Shown: positions 1 through 5,525, counted from the first letter of the stretch. The stretch: DNA of 8,194 nt from an uncultured Selenomonadaceae bacterium (GCA_945637225.1 CALZDE010000084.1:1-8194), one strand, 5' to 3'. Numbers and translations are program-made. Notes: generated by a model not told the origin, from the sequence alone.

Positions 1-48
1 TATAGAAGTGTGGGACATCTCTTAGTCGTTATATTTATATTTTTCCAT

Positions 49-82
49 AAAAAAACTCCCAGTCCCCGAAGGAACCAGGAGT
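49..82 (-). terminator. Intrinsic terminator after rplL
   Basis: On the minus strand a 12-bp stem (arms 71-82 and 55-66, four of the pairs G-U wobbles) closes a UUCG tetraloop and is followed directly by seven U residues (49-55). It lies 35 bp after the rplL stop. The stem, stable loop and U-tract make it a convincing Rho-independent terminator. rpoB normally follows rplL, so this could be a partial attenuator rather than an absolute end; only 48 bp remain in the window, so that cannot be seen. Confidence 0.93.
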
Positions 83-117
83 CTTAATTTTAAATTCAAG
101 TAGCCTTGAAGCAGAAA

Positions 118-489
118 TTACTTCAGCTCTACAGTTGCGCCAGCAGCTTCCAGCTTGCCCTTGATCTCCTCAGCATCAGCCTTGGAAACGCCTTCCTTAA
201 CAGGAGCAGGAGCACCATCAACCAGAGCCTTAGCTTCCTTCAGGCCCAGACCAGTGATCTCACGAACAGCCTTGATAACGTTGATCTTGCCAGCGCCAGC
301 GTCCTTCAGAACTACGTCAAACTCGGACTTCTCTTCAGCAGCAGCACCGCCAGCAGCAGGAGCAGCAGCAGCAACAGCAACAGGAGCAGCAGCAGAAACG
401 CCGAACTTCTCCTCAGCAGCCTTAACGAGCTCGGACAGCTCTAATACGGTCAGGTTCTCAATTGCGGATAAAATCTCTTCCTTAGTCAT
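118..489 (-). CDS. rplL: Ribosomal protein L7/L12 (bL12)
   Basis: This is the multicopy stalk protein of the 50S subunit; dimers bind L10 and recruit and activate translational GTPases. The 123-residue product has the normal length and layout. An N-terminal dimerisation and L10-binding helix pair (about 1-32) is followed by an Ala/Pro/Gly-rich flexible hinge (about 33-51) and a globular C-terminal domain (about 54-123) with the conserved GLGLKEAK helix at 80-87, which contacts elongation factors. The start ATG at 489 has a GGAGG at 499-503, nine bases away. It is the last gene of the rpmG-rplL operon, 67 bp after rplJ, and is followed by a strong terminator. The hinge is encoded by GCT/GCA-type Ala codon runs (about 345-400), a simple-sequence stretch. 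Long ORFs on the opposite strand here are by-products of this alanine-rich coding. Confidence 0.98.
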   Translation of the reverse strand: MTKEEILSAIENLTVLELSELVKAAEEKFGVSAAAPVAVAAAAPAAGGAAAEEKSEFDVVLKDAGAGKINVIKAVREITGLGLKEAKALVDGAPAPVKEGVSKADAEEIKGKLEAAGATVELK

Positions 490-556
490 TATAAATTACC
501 TCCAATTATAAAAAACGTTAATTTCAAAATTAAATATGTGTCAAACAGCTTGAAGA

Positions 557-1105
557 TTAAGCGCTAGCCTGCTCTTCCTTCTGCTTGCGTACAGCGTCGA
601 GTACAGTAACGATGCTGCGGAGAACGGCACCCATAACACCAACGGTGTTGGAAATAGGAGCCTGCATGCTGCCAAGCAGCTTTGCGATGAGAACCTCGCG
701 AGATGGAAGCTCTGCGATAGCCTTAACCTCATCAACGGTTACAACCTTACCCTCTACTACACCAACCTTAATGGTCAGTACACCAGCGTCATCCAGCTTG
801 TTCTTCTTGATGAACTCGCTAATAACCTTTGCAGGTGCTACTGCATCAGTCATGGAAACAGCCATAGCAGTGGTACCCTCTAAATGAGGAACCAGCTCAT
901 CTAAGCCAGCCTCCTGAGCAGCGATACGGGTCATTGTATTCTTTATTACATGGTAGCTTACACCAGCCTCACGCAGGGCTACACGCAGTGCAGTATCCTG
1001 AGCAACGGTCAGTCCCTTATAAGAAGTCAGGACAGCACCCTTGCAACCGGTCAGCTTTTCCTTTAAGTCAGCAACAATTGCTTTCTTCTGTTCAGTAACA
1101 GCCAT
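557..1105 (-). CDS. rplJ: Ribosomal protein L10 (uL10)
   Basis: L10 is the base of the ribosomal stalk: its N-terminal domain binds 23S rRNA with L11, and its C-terminal helix carries L12 dimers. The 182-residue product starts MAVTEQKK. It shows the YKGLT segment at 29-33 and the KNT RNA-contact motif at 55-57, then a C-terminal helix region (about 145-178). That region is roughly ten residues longer than in E. coli, which in some bacteria goes with a third L12 dimer (inference). I chose the ATG at 1105 because AAGGAGG (1114-1120) sits eight bases upstream; an ORF extension of three codons to 1114 would start inside that SD. The 200-bp gap to rplA holds an L10 leader, a terminator-like attenuator and a hairpin that abuts the SD, so the gene is probably repressed by its own L10-L12 complex. 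Confidence 0.98.
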   Translation of the reverse strand: MAVTEQKKAIVADLKEKLTGCKGAVLTSYKGLTVAQDTALRVALREAGVSYHVIKNTMTRIAAQEAGLDELVPHLEGTTAMAVSMTDAVAPAKVISEFIKKNKLDDAGVLTIKVGVVEGKVVTVDEVKAIAELPSREVLIAKLLGSMQAPISNTVGVMGAVLRSIVTVLDAVRKQKEEQASA

Positions 1106-1113
1106 GAATAACA

Positions 1114-1143
1114 CCTCCTTCTCTTAAAATTTTTATTTAAGAG
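1114..1143 (-). promoter_or_regulatory. rplJ ribosome binding site abutted by an 8-bp hairpin
   Basis: On the minus strand a perfect inverted repeat, CTCTTAAA and TTTAAGAG (arms 1136-1143 and 1121-1128), encloses a 7-base A/U loop. AAGGAGG (1114-1120) follows without a gap. The hairpin begins one base after the U-tract of the upstream attenuator. The structure is seen directly. A role in presenting or shielding the rplJ SD is inference. Confidence 0.55.
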
Positions 1144-1144
1144 T

Positions 1145-1174
1145 AAAAACGGCCTCCGGCTGATTTACCGGAGG
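1145..1174 (-). terminator. Attenuator-type terminator in the rplJ leader
   Basis: The minus-strand stem CCTCCGG / CCGGAGG (arms 1168-1174 and 1153-1159) has an 8-base loop. After three bases (CCG) it is followed by UUUUU (1145-1149), a classical intrinsic terminator. It lies between the L10-binding leader and rplJ, so it would cut off rplJ-rplL but leave the upstream genes transcribed. The 5' arm can also pair, with one bulge, to CCGAGG (1199-1204) at the 3' end of the L10 site. That offers an antiterminator fold, as in known Firmicutes L10 leaders (mechanism inferred). Confidence 0.85.
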
Positions 1175-1194
1175 TCGCAGTGTTTCGTGCGCTT

Positions 1195-1267
1195 CCGGCC
1201 TCGGCAGGCTATCAGTAAAAACTGGTTTTAATTTAAGTGGGCGAACCCACACCTGCGGTCTACAGCC
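1195..1267 (-). promoter_or_regulatory. L10 leader: binding site for the L10-L12 complex
   Basis: The mRNA upstream of rplJ carries the hallmark segments of the L10 leader family. A GTAGACCGCAGGTG block (minus strand, near 1250-1263) and a distal CCTGCCGAGG block (1199-1208) pair as GCAGG/CCTGC. Between them lies a perfect GTGGG-TTCG-CCCAC hairpin (1237-1250) and a second small hairpin, CAGT-TTTT-ACTG (1213-1224). In bacteria this RNA mimics the L10 site on 23S rRNA and lets excess L10-L12 repress its own operon. The terminator immediately downstream suggests control by transcription attenuation here. Recognition is by sequence pattern and position, not by a covariance-model search. Confidence 0.85.
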
Positions 1268-1305
1268 ATAAGACTATTTCTATTTTTACAGCCTGCTAAC
1301 GCTAA

Positions 1306-1989
1306 TTAAGCGTGGGTTACAGGAACACCAGGGCCCATGGTAGCGCTCAGAGTTACGGAGCGAACATACTGACCCTTAGCAGCAGCCGGTTTTACTCTAA
1401 TTAATGTATCCATCAGGGCATTGTAGTTAGCAACAAGCTTCTCGTTATCGAAGGAAGCCTTGCCGATTGGGCAATGAATGTTACCAGCCTTATCGGTACG
1501 GTACTCAACCTTACCAGCCTTGATCTCAGCAACAGCCTTCTTCAGATCCATGGTTACAGTGCCCAGCTTTGGGTTAGGCATTAAACCACGAGGACCGAGG
1601 ATCTTACCGAGACGACCTACGGTACCCATCATGTCAGGAGTAGCAACAGCAACATCAAAGTCAGTCCAGCCACCCTGAATCTTGGTTACGATTTCGTCGG
1701 AGCCAACAAAGTCTGCACCAGCAGCCTCTGCCTCTTCAACCTTTGCGCCCTTTGCAAATACCAGTACGCGCTTAGACTTACCGGTACCATGTGGCAGGAC
1801 GATAGCGCCACGGACCTGCTGATCAGCATACTTAGGGTCAACGCCCAGACGTACATGCATCTCAATGGTCTCATCAAACTTAGCAGTAGCGGTCTTCTTA
1901 ACCAGCTCTACAGCTTCTTCAGCGGAATACAGCTTACCAGCTTCCAGCTGCTTAGCAGCTTCCTGGTACTTCTTACCAGCCTTAGCCAT
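1306..1989 (-). CDS. rplA: Ribosomal protein L1 (uL1)
   Basis: L1 forms the mobile L1 stalk of the 50S subunit, helps E-site tRNA leave, and in many bacteria represses its own mRNA. The 227-residue product has family-normal length. Domain I is made of residues about 1-67 and 160-227, with domain II between. The diagnostic L1 signature (GTVGRLGKILGPRGLMPNP) lies at about 122-140, and the C-terminal rRNA-contact motif TMGPGV at 217-222. The ATG at 1989 (MAKAGKKYQE) is preceded by AAAGGAG at 2000-2006, ten bases away; the longer reading frame to 2016 would run through that SD and is rejected. It follows rplK after 73 bp, unusually wide for this operon. That gap contains a hairpin resembling the L1-binding site of 23S rRNA, right against the SD. 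Confidence 0.98.
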   Translation of the reverse strand: MAKAGKKYQEAAKQLEAGKLYSAEEAVELVKKTATAKFDETIEMHVRLGVDPKYADQQVRGAIVLPHGTGKSKRVLVFAKGAKVEEAEAAGADFVGSDEIVTKIQGGWTDFDVAVATPDMMGTVGRLGKILGPRGLMPNPKLGTVTMDLKKAVAEIKAGKVEYRTDKAGNIHCPIGKASFDNEKLVANYNALMDTLIRVKPAAAKGQYVRSVTLSATMGPGVPVTHA

Positions 1990-2005
1990 CTTTAAATTTC
2001 TCCTT

Positions 2006-2035
2006 TCGTGGTACAAGCGGAATTTCCTCCCACGA
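2006..2035 (-). promoter_or_regulatory. Putative L1-binding hairpin before rplA
   Basis: The minus strand reads TCGTGG (2030-2035), an 18-base interior, then CCACGA (2006-2011), a 6-bp stem. Inside it, GGAG and TTCC can close a GAAA loop, leaving an asymmetric loop on the 3' side. The segments GTGGGAGG, CTTG and TACCAC occur in the same order in the H76-H78 region of bacterial 23S rRNA, the L1-binding arm, as I recall the E. coli sequence. The last stem base is also the first A of the rplA AAAGGAG, so a bound protein would block initiation. Structure and position are seen; L1 binding is inferred. Confidence 0.65.
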
Positions 2036-2062
2036 CACTAACAACAAATCATTACCACACTA

Positions 2063-2488
2063 TTAGTCAGTGATAACGATACCCATGCTACGTGCGGTGC
2101 CCTCGATCATACGAGTAGCAGCCTCTAAATCAGCAGCATTCAGATCTGGCATCTTGGTCTGAGCGATTTCCTGTGCCTTAGCACGAGGCAGCTTTGCGAC
2201 CTTCTTCTTATTAGGCTCACCAGATGCAGTTTCAATACCTGCAGCCTTCTTCAGCAGAACTGCTGCTGGAGGAGTCTTGGTGATGAAGGTAAAGGAACGA
2301 TCCTCGAATACAGTAATCTCTACTGGGATTACGAGACCAGCCTGCTTAGCAGTACGCTCGTTGAATTCCTTTACGAATGCCATGATGTTTACACCGGCCT
2401 GACCTAATGCAGGACCTACTGGTGGAGCTGGGGTAGCCTTACCTGCCAAAACCTGCAGCTTTACCATCTTAGCAACTTTCTTAGCCAT
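2063..2488 (-). CDS. rplK: Ribosomal protein L11 (uL11)
   Basis: L11 forms the GTPase-associated centre of the 50S subunit with 23S helices 43-44 and is needed for factor-dependent GTP hydrolysis and the stringent response. The 141-residue product is full length. The N-terminal domain carries the proline-rich TPAPPVGPALGQAG segment (19-32), with the P22-P23 pair implicated in thiostrepton response in the family. The C-terminal RNA-binding domain ends with the conserved EGTARSMGI stretch. The start ATG at 2488 is served by AAGGAGG (about 2500-2506), whose bases overlap the nusG stop codon at 2505-2507, so the two genes are tightly packed and possibly translationally coupled. No leader structure fits in the 16-bp gap, so the site where L1 usually acts in E. 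coli, before rplK, is absent here. Confidence 0.98.
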   Translation of the reverse strand: MAKKVAKMVKLQVLAGKATPAPPVGPALGQAGVNIMAFVKEFNERTAKQAGLVIPVEITVFEDRSFTFITKTPPAAVLLKKAAGIETASGEPNKKKVAKLPRAKAQEIAQTKMPDLNAADLEAATRMIEGTARSMGIVITD

Positions 2489-2504
2489 CTTTATTTACAC
2501 CTCC

Positions 2505-3101
2505 TTAATCTAAGCTTTCAACCTTATCGGCATCAAGTTCAACTGGGGTTTCCTTGCCGAACATGTCGACCAGTACCTGTACCTTGCCCTTATCAGGGAA
2601 TACAGCAGCCACAGTTGCCTCAAAATTCTCGAAGCGCTCGTCGTTAATACGAACAGCTTCGCCGACTTCAACTTTAATTTCCGGTACGTCCTTAGGTACA
2701 GCTGCCTGCTGCTTGTAATCTGGGGTTTCTCCCAGCCACTGCATAAGCTGCTTCTCACCTCTTGCATCTAGCGGAATTGGATCCTTCTTCTCAGGACCAA
2801 CCCAGCCTGTAACACCAGAAGTGTTACGAACCTCGCCCCAAGTACGTGGTGTATGTACCATTTTTACAAATACATAACCAGGACAGATGATTGTGTTGAC
2901 AATCTTCTTCTTACCGGTTCCTCGGGTTTCAACCTCTTCATCGGCTGTGGGGACCTCGACACGCTGTATCAGATCCTCCATGCCCTTGTTGCGTACAGAA
3001 CGCTCCAAGGTGCTCTTCACCCTGTTTTCATAACCAGGTGTTACGAGAGCTGCATACCATTTGAGCTGCTCTTCTTCTGGCACCATATCTGATTCCATCA
3101 T
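2505..3101 (-). CDS. nusG: Transcription termination/antitermination factor NusG
   Basis: NusG binds RNA polymerase through its N-terminal NGN domain and contacts ribosomal protein S10 or Rho through its C-terminal KOW domain. The 198-residue product has the NGN domain from about 13 to 122 (LKWYAALVTPGYENRVK, then CPGYVFVKM at 73-81 and RNTSGVTGWVGP at 92-103) and the KOW domain from about 144 to 198, ending FGKETPVEL. An acidic dozen residues precede the NGN core. The ATG at 3101 lies seven bases after GGAGGG; a second ATG follows directly. It sits in the standard place between secE and rplK. One oddity is that the KOW turn reads NDERF...FEATV, where the family usually has DGPF...FxGxV, so both expected glycines are missing. 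Confidence 0.97.
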   Translation of the reverse strand: MMESDMVPEEEQLKWYAALVTPGYENRVKSTLERSVRNKGMEDLIQRVEVPTADEEVETRGTGKKKIVNTIICPGYVFVKMVHTPRTWGEVRNTSGVTGWVGPEKKDPIPLDARGEKQLMQWLGETPDYKQQAAVPKDVPEIKVEVGEAVRINDERFENFEATVAAVFPDKGKVQVLVDMFGKETPVELDADKVESLD

Positions 3102-3124
3102 TAATCATCCCTCCAAAAAGGCGT

Positions 3125-3349
3125 TTACTTTAAGATGAGATCAAACAATCTGGCGAAGAATGAATCACAAATCCAGATTAGGAGACATACCACAAATACT
3201 GTAGTAGTGACTACGCCAGTATAAACGGCTAACTCCCGACGATCTGACCATGATACCTTCCCCATCTCTACCTTAACCTCATGCAGGAACTGTACAAGAT
3301 TAAAGCTCCGATCTTCAGGCTTAGCCACTGACGACTTACTGTCAGCCAT
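3125..3349 (-). CDS. secE: Preprotein translocase subunit SecE
   Basis: SecE is the small clamp subunit of the SecYEG protein-export channel in the inner membrane. The 74-residue product is the one-membrane-span type found in most bacteria other than enterobacteria. A charged cytoplasmic N-terminus leads into the conserved amphipathic helix (EVKVEMGKVSWSDRREL, 24-40), then one hydrophobic segment (about 42-61) and a short tail. I use the ATG at 3349 (MADSKS), with AGGA about ten bases upstream. An in-frame GTG at 3358 overlaps the end of that SD and would leave no spacing, so it is less likely. It lies 28 bp after rpmG and 23 bp before nusG, the usual rpmG-secE-nusG order. Confidence 0.95.
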   Translation of the reverse strand: MADSKSSVAKPEDRSFNLVQFLHEVKVEMGKVSWSDRRELAVYTGVVTTTVFVVCLLIWICDSFFARLFDLILK

Positions 3350-3377
3350 AGCTCTCACATCCTGTCACGTCGATAAA

Positions 3378-3527
3378 TTATTTGGTTTCCTTGTGAAGGG
3401 TATGCTTCTTGCAGAATCTGCAATACTTGTTGAACTCCAGACGATCTGGATCATTCTTCTTGTTCTTGTTGGTCTGATAGTTGCGACTCTTGCACTCAGT
3501 GCAGGCCAACGTAACTGCGTTGCGCAT
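3378..3527 (-). CDS. rpmG: Ribosomal protein L33 (bL33), zinc-ribbon form
   Basis: L33 is a small 50S protein near the E site. The 49-residue product carries two CxxC pairs (C9/C12 and C36/C39), so this is the zinc-binding (C+) paralogue type; bacteria with several copies often swap these with cysteine-free forms under zinc limitation. The ATG at 3527 (MRNAVTLACTECK) follows AAGGAG at 3538-3543 by ten bases. Reading upstream to 3575 adds 16 codons that run through this SD and is rejected. It is the first gene of the operon, about 93 bases from the predicted transcript start. Its leader can fold a small hairpin at 3573-3590. Confidence 0.97.
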   Translation of the reverse strand: MRNAVTLACTECKSRNYQTNKNKKNDPDRLEFNKYCRFCKKHTLHKETK

Positions 3528-3626
3528 ATGTTCAGCACTCCTTACTATATAAAATAGAACTTTGCTGTGGCACAATCGTATTCACAATTGGCACCTCAAC
3601 AAGACGCTACAAAACGTCACTAATAT

Positions 3627-3655
3627 AATTTAGCATAAATATCAACGGCTGTCAA
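3627..3655 (-). promoter_or_regulatory. Promoter of the rpmG-secE-nusG-rplKAJL operon
   Basis: On the minus strand there is a perfect -35 box TTGACA (3650-3655), a 17-bp spacer (3633-3649) and TAAATT (3627-3632) as -10, with a TG one base before it (extended -10, TGCTAAATT). The start would be near 3620. The sequence upstream of the -35 is A/T-rich and contains an 8-3-8 inverted repeat (3669-3687), which may act as an UP-like element. The -35 lies at the centre of a 14-bp palindrome (3647-3660). Confidence 0.85.
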
Positions 3656-3721
3656 CAGCCATTTCAACAAAATTTAAACTAAATTTTCATAGATACGATT
3701 GCAGATTGCCTTGCGCAAATT

Positions 3722-3747
3722 AAAACCCCATGTCTTAAAACAAGGGG
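3722..3747 (-). terminator. Terminator of the tRNA operon
   Basis: The minus strand shows CCCC (3744-3747), a TTGTTTTAAGACAT interior and GGGG (3726-3729), then UUUU (3722-3725). TGT and ACA inside the loop can extend the stem after one T-T mismatch. It lies 15 bp after the last tRNA (Met) and upstream of the rpmG promoter, so it probably separates the tRNA operon from the ribosomal-protein operon. The stem is short, so some readthrough is possible. Confidence 0.75.
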
Positions 3748-3761
3748 CCTGTTAGCAGAAT

Positions 3762-3838
3762 TGGTGGCGGCGAAGAGATTTGAACTCCTGACACTGCGGG
3801 TATGAACCGCATGCTCTAGCCAACTGAGCTACGCCGCC
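3762..3838 (-). tRNA. tRNA-Met (CAT), elongator
   Basis: The 77-base cloverleaf has acceptor GGCGGCG / CGCCGCC, D arm GCTC...GAGC, anticodon arm TGCGG-TTCATAC-CCGCA with anticodon CAT, T arm AGGAG-TTCAAAT-CTCTT and encoded CCA. The fully paired acceptor and the absence of the three G-C anticodon pairs mark it as elongator methionine rather than initiator. tRNA-Ile2 also has a CAT gene anticodon, but I see no reason to prefer it. It is last in the tRNA operon, seven bases after tRNA-Thr. Confidence 0.93.
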
Positions 3839-3845
3839 GTATATA

Positions 3846-3921
<76 letters not shown>

Positions 3922-3930
3922 ATACCGGCT

Positions 3931-4006
<76 letters not shown>

Positions 4007-4014
4007 ATGATAAA

Positions 4015-4099
4015 TGGTGGGCAGGGATGGATTCGAACCATCGTAGCCTACGGCGACGGATTTACAGTCCGTTCCCTTTAACCACTCGGGCACCTACCC
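4015..4099 (-). tRNA. tRNA-Tyr (GTA)
   Basis: This 85-base class II tRNA has acceptor GGGTAGG / CCTGCCC, anticodon arm ACGGA-CTGTAAA-TCCGT with anticodon GTA, a long variable arm (CGCCGTAGGCTACG), T arm GATGG-TTCGAAT-CCATC and encoded CCA. It is the first tRNA of the operon, about 66 bases from the predicted transcript start. Confidence 0.96.
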
Positions 4100-4171
4100 A
4101 CTTCATTTCGTGGTGTCTTTCAAGCTTTGATTTCGTTTCTGTGTTTCGTCATCGCCTGTCGACATTTATGT

Positions 4172-4200
4172 ATTATACGCTTATTAAAATCATTTGTCAA
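4172..4200 (-). promoter_or_regulatory. Consensus promoter of the tRNA operon
   Basis: On the minus strand, TTGACA (4195-4200), exactly 17 bp (4178-4194) and TATAAT (4172-4177) form a full consensus sigma-A promoter, with predicted start near 4165. A T/A-rich tract (about 4201-4232) lies directly upstream. Twelve of twelve matches fits a strongly expressed stable-RNA operon. Confidence 0.93.
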
Positions 4201-4211
4201 GCATTTTTTTC

Positions 4212-4231
4212 AAAAAAACTAAAGTTTTTTT
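4212..4231 (-). terminator. Weak A/U hairpin at the end of the helicase gene
   Basis: A perfect 9-2-9 inverted repeat (AAAAAAACT / AGTTTTTTT) overlaps the helicase stop codon (4230-4232). On the minus strand its 3' arm ends in seven U residues. The stem has a single G-C pair, so it would be a weak terminator. It is the only candidate between the helicase and the tRNA promoter, whose -35 starts 11 bases further on. Confidence 0.45.
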
Positions 4232-5510
4232 ATTTTTTCTTGTTACGCTGTCTTCTACTGCGGTCGTTACGGCCTTTGTGCTCATTTCCCTTGCGGTTTG
4301 CATAACGGCTCTTAGCCAGCTTTGCCTGCTTCTGTTCTTCCTTGCGGCGTTTCTCTGCTATTTCCTTCTCACGCTTTTCCCTTTTAAGCCTTGAAGCGAG
4401 ACTACGGCTTGACACATCCTTCTGAATATGGTTCTTTATACCTGCTTCAATACGACGGAGCTGAGAATACTGACGGGCATTGACGAAGGTGATAGCTACA
4501 CCATTCTGTCCTGCACGTCCGGTACGGCCGATACGGTGAATATAACTTTCTGTGTCACGTGGAATATCATAGTTGAATACGTGAGTAACACCCTCAATAT
4601 CAAGACCACGTGCGGCAATATCAGTTGTTACCAAAATCTGAAGCTTTGCTTCCCTGAATTTTTTTAGTACATTTGTTCTCTGAAGCTGTGTCAGTTCACC
4701 ATGAAGCTCATCTGCCATATAACCGCGGCGCGCTAACTGCATTGCTACGGTTGAAACACGGCTTCTAGTAGAGCAGAATACCATAGCAAGGTATGGCTGT
4801 TCCTCATTAATCAGCTCACAAAGCTTATCCAGCTTAGAATCCTCTACTGTATCCACCATTCTCTGCTGAATATTATCTAATGTAATATTTTCTGTCTTAA
4901 TGGTAATATGCTGAACCTGTGTCATATAACGGTGAGCCAGTGCCTTTATTCTGTCCGGCATAGTAGCGGAAAACAGCATTATCTGACGGTCCTTAGCCAT
5001 AGTCATGAGAAGTGTCTCTACATCCTCAATAAAACCACGGTGGAGCATTTCATCAGCCTCATCAAGCACCAAACGGTTGGCATTGGAAAAGTTTACGGTG
5101 TGACGGCGCAAATGGTCGAGCAGTCGTCCCGGAGTACCTATTATAATATGAGGTGAACGGCCTAATTTCTGCTTCTGTCTTTCGATGTCCTGACCGCCAT
5201 AAATAGCCAAAGCCTTAACGCCTAATACACGTCCAAGCTGAGTTGCCACTCTTGAAATCTGCAGGGTAAGCTCGCGGGTAGGAGTAACAATAACGGTCTG
5301 TACATTATCCGCCTGCACCTTTATTTTATCCATAATAGGAAGAAGAAAAGCCAAAGTCTTTCCTGTACCAGTCTGTGCCTGTACAATGGTATCTCTGCCG
5401 TTTCTAAGCTCTGGAATAGCTTTTTCCTGTACTGGAGTTGCCTCCTGAATACCCATTTTTTTCAGGGCATCACAAAGAGCCTCTGATACTTTTAATTCGC
5501 TGAAATTCAT
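4230..5510 (-). CDS. DEAD-box ATP-dependent RNA helicase (DeaD/CshA type)
   Basis: This protein unwinds short RNA duplexes, in this family typically for ribosome assembly, mRNA decay or growth in the cold. The 426-residue product has the complete motif set: Q motif (F3, Q28), motif I AQTGTGKT (45-52), PTREL (77-81), GG (105-106), TPGR (126-129), DEAD (150-153), SAT (181-183), CSTRS (246-250), TDIAARGLD (296-304) and HRIGRTGR (325-332). A lysine/arginine-rich tail (about 367-426) probably binds RNA. There is no recognisable DbpA- or CsdA-type C-terminal fold, so I give no symbol. The ATG at 5510 (MNFSEL) follows GGAGG (5519-5523) by eight bases; a longer frame to 5552 would translate the terminator hairpin and is rejected. 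The gene lies 61 bp after the ABC-F stop, with a strong terminator in that gap. Confidence 0.95.
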   Translation of the reverse strand: MNFSELKVSEALCDALKKMGIQEATPVQEKAIPELRNGRDTIVQAQTGTGKTLAFLLPIMDKIKVQADNVQTVIVTPTRELTLQISRVATQLGRVLGVKALAIYGGQDIERQKQKLGRSPHIIIGTPGRLLDHLRRHTVNFSNANRLVLDEADEMLHRGFIEDVETLLMTMAKDRQIMLFSATMPDRIKALAHRYMTQVQHITIKTENITLDNIQQRMVDTVEDSKLDKLCELINEEQPYLAMVFCSTRSRVSTVAMQLARRGYMADELHGELTQLQRTNVLKKFREAKLQILVTTDIAARGLDIEGVTHVFNYDIPRDTESYIHRIGRTGRAGQNGVAITFVNARQYSQLRRIEAGIKNHIQKDVSSRSLASRLKREKREKEIAEKRRKEEQKQAKLAKSRYANRKGNEHKGRNDRSRRQRNKKK

Positions 5511-5525
5511 TTCTATCGCCTCCGT

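Noticed and set aside
106..511. Two plus-strand open frames across rplL (Ser- or Ala/Thr-rich)
   Set aside because: They arise from the alanine-rich GCA/GCT codon runs of rplL read in reverse. They have low complexity and no SD.
505..544. A promoter in the rplJ-rplL gap (TTGACA at 539-544 and TATAAT at 505-510 on the minus strand)
   Set aside because: The spacer is 28 bp, far outside the 16-18 bp range, and no alternative hexamer at correct spacing matches well.
3350..3358. GTG start for secE at 3358
   Set aside because: It overlaps the AGGA SD region with no spacing, while ATG 3349 has the SD at about ten bases and gives a normal SecE N-terminus.
3528..3575. A 16-residue N-terminal extension of L33
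   Set aside because: It runs through the SD at 3538-3543, and the 49-residue product from 3527 matches the family length.
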